Assembly (NCBI RefSeq): GCF_021401125.1 | Contig: NZ_JACBFQ010000001.1 | Location: 186,001 to 250,000, forward strand | DNA: 64,000 bases | Reading direction: 5' to 3' | DNA from: Xanthobacter sp. NM-59 | GTDB taxonomy: Bacteria; Pseudomonadota; Alphaproteobacteria; Rhizobiales; Xanthobacteraceae | Shown: positions 28,390-37,020 of the stretch, piece after piece | Numbering within the stretch: position 1 is the stretch's first letter | Layout of the letters: every line of letters starts with the position of its first letter | Position numbers and translations under genes: made by a program | The notes under the pieces: generated by a model | Database searches by the model: none | The model's input: the letters and a program-made list of their open reading frames with translations, nothing else | What the model was told of the DNA's origin: nothing

Positions 28390-28848
28390 ATGATCAACGA
28401 TATCTACAATGCGCGCATCCTGGCCCTGGCGGCCGAGATTCCACGGCTAGGGCGCCTTCAGGCCCCGCAGGCCACCGCCAAGGCCCATTCGCGCCTGTGT
28501 GGCTCCACAGTGGTGGTGGACCTCGCCATGGACGGCGACACGGTGAGCGATTTCGCCCATGAGGTGCGGGCCTGCGCCCTGGGGCAGGCCTCTTCCTCGC
28601 TCATGGCCCGCCACGTGGTCGGCGCCAAGGCGGCGGACCTGCGCGCGCTGCGCCAGACCATGCTCAAGATGCTGAAGGAGAACGGCCCGCCGCCGGAGGG
28701 CGCGTTCGACGAATTCAAGGTGCTGGAGCCCATCCGCGACTACAAGGCGCGGCACGCGTCCACCATGCTCACCTTCGACGCGGTGGTGGATTGCATCGAC
28801 CAGATCGAGGCCGCGCGGGCCGGGGCGGCGAACAGTGCCGCAGAGTGA
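28390..28848 (+). CDS. IscU/SufU-like iron-sulfur scaffold family protein
   Basis: A 152-residue protein with the fold of Fe-S scaffold proteins (NifU N-terminal domain). Two of the three cluster cysteines are present: Cys37 in SRLCGST and Cys62 in RACALGQASSS. The third position reads Ser124 in RHASTMLTF where IscU and SufU have Cys. Scaffold activity is therefore uncertain; it may carry clusters differently or act on them. The ATG at 28390 gives MINDIYN, as in relatives; an ATG seven codons earlier is also open. It overlaps yidD by 14 bases, which implies coupling. Confidence 0.8.
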   Translation: MINDIYNARILALAAEIPRLGRLQAPQATAKAHSRLCGSTVVVDLAMDGDTVSDFAHEVRACALGQASSSLMARHVVGAKAADLRALRQTMLKMLKENGPPPEGAFDEFKVLEPIRDYKARHASTMLTFDAVVDCIDQIEAARAGAANSAAE

Positions 28849-29233
28849 GGGGCCGCAGCGGCGGGGCACTCTCGACGACCTGCCCTGGTCCAGCCCGCGG
28901 GGCGCGGGGCGTGGCGTTCTGCGGATGATCGGCCGGCTGCCGCGCCTGGTGCTGCGGCTGCCCATTCTGGCCTATCGCTACACGCTGTCGTCCTTCATGG
29001 GGCGGCAGTGCCGCTATCTGCCCACCTGCTCGGAATATGCGGACGAGGCCATTTCCCGCCACGGCGCGTGGCCGGGCCTGTTCATGGCCACCGCGCGTCT
29101 GTGCCGCTGCCACCCCTGGGGCGGGCATGGCTATGATCCGGTGCCGCCGACGCTGCCGGCGGAGGGCCGCTGGTATCGCCCCTGGCGCTATGGCCGCTGG
29201 CATTTCAAGGCCGAGCGGGTGGATGAGGGCTGA
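28835..29233 (+). CDS. yidD: membrane protein insertion efficiency factor YidD
   Basis: A small membrane-associated protein thought to help YidC-dependent insertion. The conserved core is complete: YRYTLSSFMGRQCRYLPTCS in part, EYADEAISRHG, and RLCRCHPWGGHGYDPVP with its cysteines. The GTG at 28835 gives 132 residues and overlaps the scaffold gene; an ATG at 28925 gives 103 residues, nearer the usual family length. In most bacteria yidD lies by rnpA-yidC; here it follows an Fe-S scaffold homologue. It converges with the patatin membrane gene with four bases between. Confidence 0.9.
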   Translation: MPQSEGPQRRGTLDDLPWSSPRGAGRGVLRMIGRLPRLVLRLPILAYRYTLSSFMGRQCRYLPTCSEYADEAISRHGAWPGLFMATARLCRCHPWGGHGYDPVPPTLPAEGRWYRPWRYGRWHFKAERVDEG

Positions 29234-29237
29234 CGGC

Positions 29238-31859
29238 TCAGTCGCCGGGCGCGAGGCAGCTTGAGGAGGGTGTTACCATCGCCTGCCACACGGCGGCGAC
29301 GGCCGCGTCGTTGTTGCAGCGGTCGTGGGTCCGCTCCAACTGCTCGCGCAGGTTCATCTGCAGCGGCTTGGAGAGCCACCAGCTCATGGAAACCTCGCGG
29401 ATCTTCTGTGGGCTGGCTGCGCCGATGGGGCATGTGCCATCCAGCGCCTCGGGCCACACCTTGATGTGCGCCAGATTGGTGCCGCAGCGGGCGCCGAAGC
29501 GCTGCCGGAGCCAGCTTTCCGCGGATGCCACGGCCAGCCGTCCGCGACCGCCCCGCACGGTGGAGATGGCGCCGATGGGGCCCGTCACCTCCGGCAGCCA
29601 TACATGCTCGTCCGCATCGGGCACCACCACGCCGCGGGCGGTGCGTTCCTCCGTGAGGGCGCTTTGGGGGTCGTTGGAGATGACGAGGATGAAGGGCGCC
29701 AGTCGCGGTTCCACGTCCACGATCGCCTGGGCCAGCTCCAGCGCGCTCTCGGCCCCGAAATTCTCGAAATAGCCGCCGTCCACCAGCCGGTCCACGATAT
29801 CGGCGCCGGCCTGATGGATGGAGCCCGGCGGCGAGATCACCGGGAAGCGCGCGGAATTCAGCGCTGCCGTGGACAGGCGCACGTCCAGGTCCGCACGTAA
29901 CAGGCCGTGGAAGTCGATGACGTGGGTGAAGAGCGGGCATTCCACCCGCTCTCCGCCGCTCGGGCAGGAGCCCCGGGCCGCATAGACCGGCTGGAGGTCG
30001 GTGGTGATGATCCGCTGGCCGGTTTCCACCGAGGTTCCGTTGAGCACCAGGAACGGCACCCACACCGCGGGGTCCCGCTCCGCCGTCAGCAGTGGAATGG
30101 CGAGGCGGTGCGGCGCCGCGGCGGGGCCGGCCGTCGCGATGTCCGCGAAACGCTGCTCCCAGGATTGCTCGAGCAGGGCCGCGCGGTCTTGCAGAAAGGC
30201 CTGCACCTGGTCGTGGAAGGCGAGGCCGAAGAAGGTGGCCGTCAGGTAGTCACCGCTGGTCAGGCTTTCCAGGCAGTCCTGCCAGGTGCCGACATTGCCT
30301 CCGAACCAATAGGGCTGCGGGCCGGCGGCGCAGGGCGTCGCGTGCCCGTCCCGTGAACCGAGCGCGGCGGCGGCGACCGCCGCTCCGTAGGCGCCGCCGG
30401 AGACGCCGGAGATGGCGAAGATGCGGTTGGCCACGTCCACGCCCGCCAGGGTGCGCGCCGCCTGCGGGCTGATGCGCCGATCGTCGAAAGCGGCGCGCAC
30501 CAGCTTCGAACCGTCCGCGCGCGTGAGGGTGAAAGGCTCCTCGAGCCTGGGCAGGTCCAGGAAATGGCCGATCACGCTGGCTGTGAAGAAGCCCGCCCGG
30601 CTCGCGCCGCCGGCCGCCGCGATGATGATGGGGCGGGGGCAGGCGCCGGGATCGGTCTCGCAACCATTGGCCCGCATCCAGAGGAACAGGGCCGTGTTGA
30701 GGCTGGTGCGCCGGTAGGAGGGCTCCTCCGCCATCACGGTCCGCACGCGGTGGTTGTCTCCATAAAGGTAGACGGCCACGACACTCAGCCCCAGCAGCGC
30801 GGTGATGATGGGAAAGCGCAGGCGCCTGCCCAGCGAGGAGAGATAGGCGAGCAGCGGCACCCAGCCCCCGAGAATGAGCGGCACCGCCATGGCCAGCGGC
30901 AAGGCGCGCGCCAGCCACAGCGGATTGGCGATCAGGACAGCGAACACCAGCACCGCATAGAACAGCAGCAACAGGCGGCCCGTGGCATGAAGCTCCCCGT
31001 CCGGATCTTCGGCGCGCGGCGCGATGCCGAGCCAGCGGAAGAGGAAAGCAAGTCTGCGCCCCACGGCGGCATCGAACCGATGGAAGGGGCCGATCTGCGT
31101 CAGCCGGCTGCGCAGCACGGCATAGAGGAAGAAAGGCACCACGCACACCAGCATCACCTGGGTAATGAGCTCCAGCTGGGCGCGCGCCGCCTGGGCCACC
31201 GCCGCGTCCGCGAGGGTGGGCAGGTTTATGATGGCCCTCTGCGCCCCAATGGCGAACGCCACGAAGGTCAGCGCCCCCAGCAGCCGCGGCACCTGGCGTA
31301 TGACGAAATGCGTCCAGCGGTCCCGCCCCGGCAGCTCGGCGGGCGCCGATGCCGGAGCGTCAGCGGATGTTCCGGCGTCGTCCTTGTCCCGTGGGGTGAG
31401 ATCGGCCGGGGAGGGGGACACGCCGGGGTCCTGGCGCGCGCGGCGCGGCGGCGCGGCGGCGCGGTCTCGCCGGCGGACAAGGGCGGCAATGCCTTCGTCG
31501 GTTTCCAGCAGCAGCCGGGCGGCGTAATGAACGGGCACTGCCCAAAGCAGGAAGATCGCCGCGACGAGACGAAGGATAGCCGGTGAAAGGCCGGCGCGCT
31601 CCGCCAGGGGTGCCCCCGCCATGGCGACATCCACCAGGGTGTCCTGGGCCTGGGTCAGCGCCAACATCATGAGAAAGCCCAGGCCGGCGCTGGCGAGGGG
31701 GATGCGCACCACCCAAAGAATAAGCCCGAAATCCAGCGCCCGAGACCACAGCCGGGCGATCCAGCCGGGCTCCCGTGGCCCGTGGCCGTGAGCGGTGTCG
31801 GTGGCCGGCGAGAGGGTGAGCCGCGCCGGGCTCGGCCGTGATGAATCCGAGTGAGCCAT
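29238..31859 (-). CDS. large polytopic membrane protein with C-terminal patatin-like lipase domain
   Basis: An 873-residue protein. The N-terminal 370 residues hold about eight membrane helices (among them LWVVRIPLASAGLGFLMML, LLGALTFVAFAIGA and LLLLFYAVLVFAVLIA) with a charged loop near 130-170. The rest is a patatin-type hydrolase: a glycine-rich oxyanion loop IIAAAGGASRAGFF near 415-425, the nucleophile elbow GVSGG with Ser487, and the Asp partner in DGGYFENFG (Asp694). Such a fusion suggests a lipase acting at the membrane. The ATG at 31859 has a GCAGGT site; longer readings add non-family sequence. It is divergent from a GH18-like gene. Substrate and topology are unknown. Confidence 0.8.
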   Translation of the reverse strand: MAHSDSSRPSPARLTLSPATDTAHGHGPREPGWIARLWSRALDFGLILWVVRIPLASAGLGFLMMLALTQAQDTLVDVAMAGAPLAERAGLSPAILRLVAAIFLLWAVPVHYAARLLLETDEGIAALVRRRDRAAAPPRRARQDPGVSPSPADLTPRDKDDAGTSADAPASAPAELPGRDRWTHFVIRQVPRLLGALTFVAFAIGAQRAIINLPTLADAAVAQAARAQLELITQVMLVCVVPFFLYAVLRSRLTQIGPFHRFDAAVGRRLAFLFRWLGIAPRAEDPDGELHATGRLLLLFYAVLVFAVLIANPLWLARALPLAMAVPLILGGWVPLLAYLSSLGRRLRFPIITALLGLSVVAVYLYGDNHRVRTVMAEEPSYRRTSLNTALFLWMRANGCETDPGACPRPIIIAAAGGASRAGFFTASVIGHFLDLPRLEEPFTLTRADGSKLVRAAFDDRRISPQAARTLAGVDVANRIFAISGVSGGAYGAAVAAAALGSRDGHATPCAAGPQPYWFGGNVGTWQDCLESLTSGDYLTATFFGLAFHDQVQAFLQDRAALLEQSWEQRFADIATAGPAAAPHRLAIPLLTAERDPAVWVPFLVLNGTSVETGQRIITTDLQPVYAARGSCPSGGERVECPLFTHVIDFHGLLRADLDVRLSTAALNSARFPVISPPGSIHQAGADIVDRLVDGGYFENFGAESALELAQAIVDVEPRLAPFILVISNDPQSALTEERTARGVVVPDADEHVWLPEVTGPIGAISTVRGGRGRLAVASAESWLRQRFGARCGTNLAHIKVWPEALDGTCPIGAASPQKIREVSMSWWLSKPLQMNLREQLERTHDRCNNDAAVAAVWQAMVTPSSSCLAPGD

Positions 31860-32028
31860 GTGCGAACCTGCCCGGTGTGCGCCCGCGCTCATGCTGGAAG
31901 AGCGTCCGAATGTAGCACTCTGGCGCGTGTCGCGCGAGCGTGCTGCGCCATGCAACCATCTGCCTAGCTTCGGTGACCTGAACGGCGATGCTTCCGCTTC
32001 GGCTTGCGGCGCCCCGGCGGCGCTGCCT

Positions 32029-33498
32029 ATGTTCGTCTCGCATTTCGACGGGCCGATGCGGGCGCGAGCCGGAGGGCATGGGGTGACGATCTCGGTGGTC
32101 AGTGGCGGGCCGGTTTCCGACGCGGCTTCAGCGGCGGCGCGTTTTGCTCTGGGAACCCTCGAACTCTTAGGGCCGGCATCGGCGGGATCGCCGCTGATGG
32201 CGCGGGTGCGCCTGCCGCTGGAGCCGTTCAAGGCTGGCGCGGCGGGCGCGCAGCAGGTGGCCGGGCTGTGGTTCGGCACCGTGCGCCAGGATGGCCGGGC
32301 CAAGAGCTTCCGGCTGATCTCCGAGGACGGCGCTCTGGTGGTGACGGGGCAGGTGGGTTCGGACCTGATGCTTGACGTGCCGGCGCTGGCCTATGGGCAG
32401 GTGGTGGACATCACCTCGGGCCAGATGGCGGTGGGGTCTGGTGGCACGCTGAGCCTGGTTCTCGCGGGAAAGATGTCGCTGCCGCAGCCGTCGGGGCAGG
32501 AATTCCACGTGCATTGGGACTCCTGGTACGAGAAGCCCGATCCCGCATATCCGGAGGTCTTCTACCTCACCAATCTGCCGCCCTACGTCTCCACGGTGAC
32601 CCTGTGCTTCGCCCGCCCGCAGGTGACCTATGAGGGGTTGGACGACGATGTCTTCATGACCACCGGCCTCCAGTTCCAGGGCACGGGCCACCAGCTGAAG
32701 AACGCGCTGGACCTGCTGCGCCTGCGCCGTCCCGGCATTCGCATCGCGCTCGCCGTGCAGCAGGGCGGGAAGCTCGGCTTCGAGCCCTATGACCGCGAGG
32801 GCTGGGCGGGCATGAACGGCACCCATTTCCGCGCGCTCAGCCTGTTCCTCGAACAGATGGGCATTCGCGACATCGACGTGGACTATGAATGCGTCGCCGC
32901 CTCCATGGAGGGGGACAAGCACTGCCTCGTAAAGCCCAACAAGGACGTGTGGTGCTACACGGACGGCGAATTGGTGCGCGTCATCAAGACCTTCCGCGAC
33001 AAGTTCCCGCGCCCGAAATATCGCCTCGCCTTCGATGCCTATAATACGGGCGCCTATTTCGGCCCCTATTCGCAGCAGAAGCCGGTGGGCTGGAATCACG
33101 GCTATGTGGCCGCCCTGGCGCGCGACCCCAAGGCGCGCGCGGCCATCGACATCATCAACATCATGTCGTTCGACGAGAAGCCGGGCTATGACCCGGTACG
33201 GGCGCTGGAGGCCTACCAGTATCACTTCCCCCAGGCATCGGTTTTCCTGGGCCTGCGCTCCGGTCCGCCCTGGCATGGGGACGTGAAGCGATCGCTCACC
33301 GATGTGGTGGATTTCGCCAATGCGGCCATGCGGCTGAAGGCGGGCGGCCTGTGGCTTTATTCGCTGCTGTGGGACGTGGGCGAGCCCCATGGGCCCTACG
33401 GGCCAGACAATCCGGACGCGGACATGATGGCTCGCGTGGTGGCGGAGCGCTTCCATCTGCCCGGCGCGGATCAGCCCTTGGTGAGCAACGGCCGGTGA
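32029..33498 (+). CDS. GH18-like (chitinase-fold) protein without signal peptide
   Basis: About 489 residues. The N-terminal 150 form a separate, probably beta-rich domain; residues 170-470 look like a family 18 glycoside hydrolase barrel. The active-site signature DxDxDxE is present as DIDVDYE (residues 281-287, catalytic acid Glu287), with later strand motifs IIDIINIMSFDEK-like (INIMSFD) and GGLWLYSLLWD. No signal peptide is visible from any start, unusual for a chitinase. The start at 32029 is uncertain: no clear ribosome site, and ATGs at 31891 and 32056 are open. The sugar polymer cleaved is unknown. It is convergent with the acyl-CoA ligase gene. Confidence 0.7.
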   Translation: MFVSHFDGPMRARAGGHGVTISVVSGGPVSDAASAAARFALGTLELLGPASAGSPLMARVRLPLEPFKAGAAGAQQVAGLWFGTVRQDGRAKSFRLISEDGALVVTGQVGSDLMLDVPALAYGQVVDITSGQMAVGSGGTLSLVLAGKMSLPQPSGQEFHVHWDSWYEKPDPAYPEVFYLTNLPPYVSTVTLCFARPQVTYEGLDDDVFMTTGLQFQGTGHQLKNALDLLRLRRPGIRIALAVQQGGKLGFEPYDREGWAGMNGTHFRALSLFLEQMGIRDIDVDYECVAASMEGDKHCLVKPNKDVWCYTDGELVRVIKTFRDKFPRPKYRLAFDAYNTGAYFGPYSQQKPVGWNHGYVAALARDPKARAAIDIINIMSFDEKPGYDPVRALEAYQYHFPQASVFLGLRSGPPWHGDVKRSLTDVVDFANAAMRLKAGGLWLYSLLWDVGEPHGPYGPDNPDADMMARVVAERFHLPGADQPLVSNGR

Positions 33499-33531
33499 GC
33501 CGGCCCGCCCGTGGGGGCGTGCCGGCTTGCC
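33498..33531 (+). terminator. possible terminator hairpin between GH18-like and acyl-CoA ligase genes
   Basis: An imperfect inverted repeat AGCCGG..CCGCCC / GGGCG..GCCGGCT lies in the short gap between the two convergent genes and overlaps the GH18-like stop. It lacks a long T run, so it is only a candidate. Confidence 0.35.
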
Positions 33532-33537
33532 GTGAGC

Positions 33538-35187
33538 TCAGCTCATGAAGGCCTCGGGACCATTGCCGGAGATCTGCTCCAGGATGATCTGGCGCACCGC
33601 CTTCTTGGAGAGCTTGCCGGTGGCCGTGTGCGGCAGTTCCGGCACGATCACCACATCGTCCGGAATGGTCCACTTTGCGATTTTGCCCTCGTAATGGGCG
33701 CGCATGTCGGCGCGGGTGAAGCTGGCGCCGGGCTTCAGCACCACCACCAGAACCGGCCGCTCGCCCCAGCGGGCATCGGGTTTCGCCACGATGGCCGCTT
33801 CCTGGATGGCGGGATGGGCCTGGGCGATGTTTTCCAGCTCGATGGAAGAGATCCATTCGCCGCCGGACTTCACCACGTCCTTGGTGCGGTCGACGATCTG
33901 GATGAAGCCGTCCTCGTCCTGGGTCACCACGTCGCCGGTGTTGAACCAGCCGGGCATCTCCTCATGGGCGGGGCTGTGCGGCGTGTTGAAGTAGGAGGCC
34001 GCCACCCACGGCCCGCGCACCATCATGGCGCCGAAGCTCTTGCCGTCGCGCGCCACCTGCTGGCCGTCGGCGCCGGCCACGCGGAACTCCATGCCGAACA
34101 GCGGGCGGCCCTGCTTGCATTCCAGCGCCAGCTTGGCTTCGGGCTCCAACGCCTCGTGCTTGGGCTTCAGGGCGGCGGCGAGGCCCACCGGGCTCGTTTC
34201 CGTCATGCCCCAGGCGTGGCGCACCTTCACGCCCATATTGTGGAAGCGCGAGATCATGATGGGCGGAGTCGCAGAGCCGCCGATCACCACCCGCTTCAGG
34301 GAGGTGAAGCTGCGGCCGTGCGTGTCCATCCAATCCAGCAGACCGAGCCACACGGTGGGCACGCCGGCGGTGAAGGAAACCTTCTCGCCTTCGAACAGGT
34401 GGTAAAGGCTGGCGCCGTCGAGGTGAGCGCCGGGCAGCACCAGCTTGGCGCCCACCATGGCGCCAACGAAGGGCAGGCCCCACGCATTAACATGGAACAT
34501 GGGCACGATGGGCGCGATCACGTCCGCCGCGGAGAAGCCGAAGGCGTCCGGCATGGTGATGGCCATGGCGTGCAGCACGCAGGAGCGGTGGCTGTAGAGC
34601 ACGCCCTTCGGGTCACCCGTGGTGCCGGACGTGTAGCAGAGACTGGATGCTGTATTTTCGTCGAAGGCGGGCCACTCGAAGCTGTCCGGCTCGTCGGCGA
34701 TCAGCGTTTCATAGCACAAAAGGCCCGGCAGCGCCTCGGACTTGGGCATGTGCGCCTCGTCCGTCATGGCCACGATGGCCTTGAGGTCCTTCAACTGCCC
34801 GGCCAACTCCTCGACGATGGGCAGGAAGGTGAGGTCGAAGAACAGCACGCTGTCGGCGGCATTGTGGATGATGTAGGCGATCTGCTCGCGGAACAGGCGC
34901 GGATTGATGGTGTGGCACACGAAGCCCGATCCGGAGACGCCGAAATAGAGCTCCATGTGGCGATAGCCGTTCCATGCCAGGGTGCCGACCCGGTCGCCCG
35001 GCTCAAGGCCCATGCGGGCGAGCGCGTTGGCGAGCTTCTTGGTGCGCTTGGACAGCTCCCCATAGGTGTAACGGTGGAGGCCCCCCTCCACCGTCGCCGA
35101 TACCACCTCCCCGTCGGAGTGATAGGCCTCCGCATGCCGCAGAATGGATGAGAGCAGCAGCGGGACATCCATCATGGTTCCGAGCAT
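33538..35187 (-). CDS. acyl-CoA ligase, DmdB/AlkK-like (AMP-forming)
   Basis: A 549-residue adenylate-forming ligase activating a fatty or thio-acid to its CoA ester. The P-loop is CYTSGTTGDPKGV, followed by HAWGMTET (A5 motif), GWFNTGDV (A7), DRTKDVVKSGGEW (A8) and the catalytic Lys in PHTATGKLSKKA (A10). It closely resembles by eye the 3-methylmercaptopropionate-CoA ligase DmdB and medium-chain AlkK enzymes (MLGTMMDVPLL start, YSHRSCVLHAMA, MFHVNAWGLPF). It lies 63 bases after the acyl-CoA dehydrogenase gene on the same strand and probably supplies its substrate. The exact acid is not determined. Confidence 0.9.
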   Translation of the reverse strand: MLGTMMDVPLLLSSILRHAEAYHSDGEVVSATVEGGLHRYTYGELSKRTKKLANALARMGLEPGDRVGTLAWNGYRHMELYFGVSGSGFVCHTINPRLFREQIAYIIHNAADSVLFFDLTFLPIVEELAGQLKDLKAIVAMTDEAHMPKSEALPGLLCYETLIADEPDSFEWPAFDENTASSLCYTSGTTGDPKGVLYSHRSCVLHAMAITMPDAFGFSAADVIAPIVPMFHVNAWGLPFVGAMVGAKLVLPGAHLDGASLYHLFEGEKVSFTAGVPTVWLGLLDWMDTHGRSFTSLKRVVIGGSATPPIMISRFHNMGVKVRHAWGMTETSPVGLAAALKPKHEALEPEAKLALECKQGRPLFGMEFRVAGADGQQVARDGKSFGAMMVRGPWVAASYFNTPHSPAHEEMPGWFNTGDVVTQDEDGFIQIVDRTKDVVKSGGEWISSIELENIAQAHPAIQEAAIVAKPDARWGERPVLVVVLKPGASFTRADMRAHYEGKIAKWTIPDDVVIVPELPHTATGKLSKKAVRQIILEQISGNGPEAFMS

Positions 35188-35250
35188 GGTTTTCCTCCGT
35201 TTGAAAGCTGTTGTGTTCGGTGTTGTCGTTGAGTGTCGTTCGGCGGGCGC

Positions 35251-37020
35251 TCAGAAGGCGTCCGCCGGAAGGGTCATGAGAGACGGCGCGCCATGGGCCA
35301 GCGCGGCTTCCAGGCCGAGCGTCTCCGGCAGCATGCGCTCCATGAAGAAGCGCGCCAGCGCCGGCTTACGCTTGGCCACCGGGGTCGCCTGGTCGTTCAG
35401 GGCGGATGCGGCAGCGGCCATGCGCACCCACATCCAGCCGAAGGAGACGAGGGCGAACAGGCGCAGATAATCGGTGGCGGCCGCGCCGGCCTCGATGGCG
35501 CCGCCATGCTCGGCGAGGCGGGCGGTGGCGCTCTTCAGCCGCGCCAGCGCATCCACCGCCGGCCGCACCAGCTCGGCGCCGGCCAGGGGCAAGGCGGCAT
35601 CGAGATCAGCCTCCACCAGGGCAAAGAAGTGCAAAGGCAGCTTGCCGCCATCCATGGTGATCTTGCGGCCCACCAGATCCATGGCCTGGACGCCGTTGGT
35701 GCCCTCATAGATCTGCGCGATGCGGGCATCGCGCACATACTGCTCCATGCCCCATTCGCGAATGTAGCCGTGGCCGCCGAACACCTGCTGCGAGGCCACC
35801 GCCGTCTCGAAGCCGAAATCGGTGAAGGCAGCCTTCACCACCGGCGTCATCAGGGCCACCAGCGCGTCCGCCTCCTGGCGGGCGGCGGCGTCGGGATGAT
35901 GGGTGGCGACGTCCATCTGAAGGGCGGTCCACACCGCGAGCGCGCGGCCGGCTTCCGCGAAGGCGCGGCCCTTCAGCAGCATCTTGCGCACGTCGGGGTG
36001 GTTGATGATGGCGACCGGCCCCGGCGTGCCATCGGCCCCATGGCCCTGCAGGCGCTCGCGGGCGTAGGCCACGGCCTTCTGGTTCGCGGCTTCCGCGATG
36101 CCCAGGCCCTGGATGCCCACGAACAGGCGCTCGGCATTCATCATGGTGAACATGGCGTTGAGGCCGCGGCCGGGTTCGCCCACCAGCCAGCCGGTGGCGC
36201 CGTCATAGTTCATCACGCAGGTGGGCTGGGCGTGAATGCCCATCTTGTGTTCCAGCGCGCCCACGCTCATGCCGTTGCGCTTGCCCAGGCTCCCGTCCGC
36301 CTCCACCAGGAATTTGGGGCACAGGAACAGACTGATGCCCTTCACGCCCTTGGGCGCGTCTGGCAGGCGGGCGAGCACTAGGTGGATGATGTTGCCGCCG
36401 AAATCCTGGTCACCCGAGGAGATGAAGATCTTGGTGCCGGTGATGGCGAAAGAGCCATCGCCATTGGGCGCCGCGCGGGTGGAGAGCAGGCCGAGATCCG
36501 TGCCGGCCGAGGCCTCGGTGAGGGCCATGGCGCCGGTCCACTCGCCGGAGATCATCTTCGGCAGGTAGGTGGCCTTCAGCTCGGCGCTGGCGTGATGGCC
36601 GATGGCCTCCACCGCGCCACGGGTGAGGCCGGGGAACAGGCCGAACGACAAATTGGCCGATGACAGCATCTCGTCGAGCAGGATCTGCAGCACGCGAGGC
36701 AGGCCCTGGCCGCCGAATTCCGCATCGCCCGAAAGGCTGCACCAGCCGGCATCGGCAAAGGCGCGATAAGCCTCGGCGACACCCTTGGGCGTGGTCACCT
36801 TGTCGCCGGAAAGGGTACAGCCTTCTTCGTCGCCGGGGCGGTTGAGGGGCTCCAGCACGCCGGCGCAGAACTTGCCGCCTTCCTCCAGCACGCTCACCGC
36901 CAGCTCGGTGTTCACCTCCGGATAGCTCGGCAGATCGGCCATGGCCTGATCGAAGCTGAAGACGTGCCCCAGCAGAAAGGCGACGTCATCGACGGGCGGC
37001 ACGTAAGCGGCCATGGGCAT
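35251..37020 (-). CDS. acyl-CoA dehydrogenase, DmdC-like
   Basis: A 589-residue flavoenzyme oxidising an acyl-CoA at the alpha-beta bond. It is longer than standard acyl-CoA dehydrogenases and matches the DmdC-type group: the start MPMAAYVPPVDDVAFLL, MALTEASAGTDLG (FAD/substrate loop) and the catalytic Glu in QIYEGTNGVQAMDL near the C-terminal third. It is the first gene of a two-gene operon with the DmdB-like ligase. The divergent TetR regulator and a palindrome at 37237 lie upstream. The role could be 3-methylmercaptopropionyl-CoA or medium-chain fatty acid oxidation. Confidence 0.9.
   Translation of the reverse strand: MPMAAYVPPVDDVAFLLGHVFSFDQAMADLPSYPEVNTELAVSVLEEGGKFCAGVLEPLNRPGDEEGCTLSGDKVTTPKGVAEAYRAFADAGWCSLSGDAEFGGQGLPRVLQILLDEMLSSANLSFGLFPGLTRGAVEAIGHHASAELKATYLPKMISGEWTGAMALTEASAGTDLGLLSTRAAPNGDGSFAITGTKIFISSGDQDFGGNIIHLVLARLPDAPKGVKGISLFLCPKFLVEADGSLGKRNGMSVGALEHKMGIHAQPTCVMNYDGATGWLVGEPGRGLNAMFTMMNAERLFVGIQGLGIAEAANQKAVAYARERLQGHGADGTPGPVAIINHPDVRKMLLKGRAFAEAGRALAVWTALQMDVATHHPDAAARQEADALVALMTPVVKAAFTDFGFETAVASQQVFGGHGYIREWGMEQYVRDARIAQIYEGTNGVQAMDLVGRKITMDGGKLPLHFFALVEADLDAALPLAGAELVRPAVDALARLKSATARLAEHGGAIEAGAAATDYLRLFALVSFGWMWVRMAAAASALNDQATPVAKRKPALARFFMERMLPETLGLEAALAHGAPSLMTLPADAF

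Noticed and set aside
28570-28812. second Fe-S related gene inside the scaffold frame region
   Set aside because: Only shadow frames are present; one gene explains the stretch.
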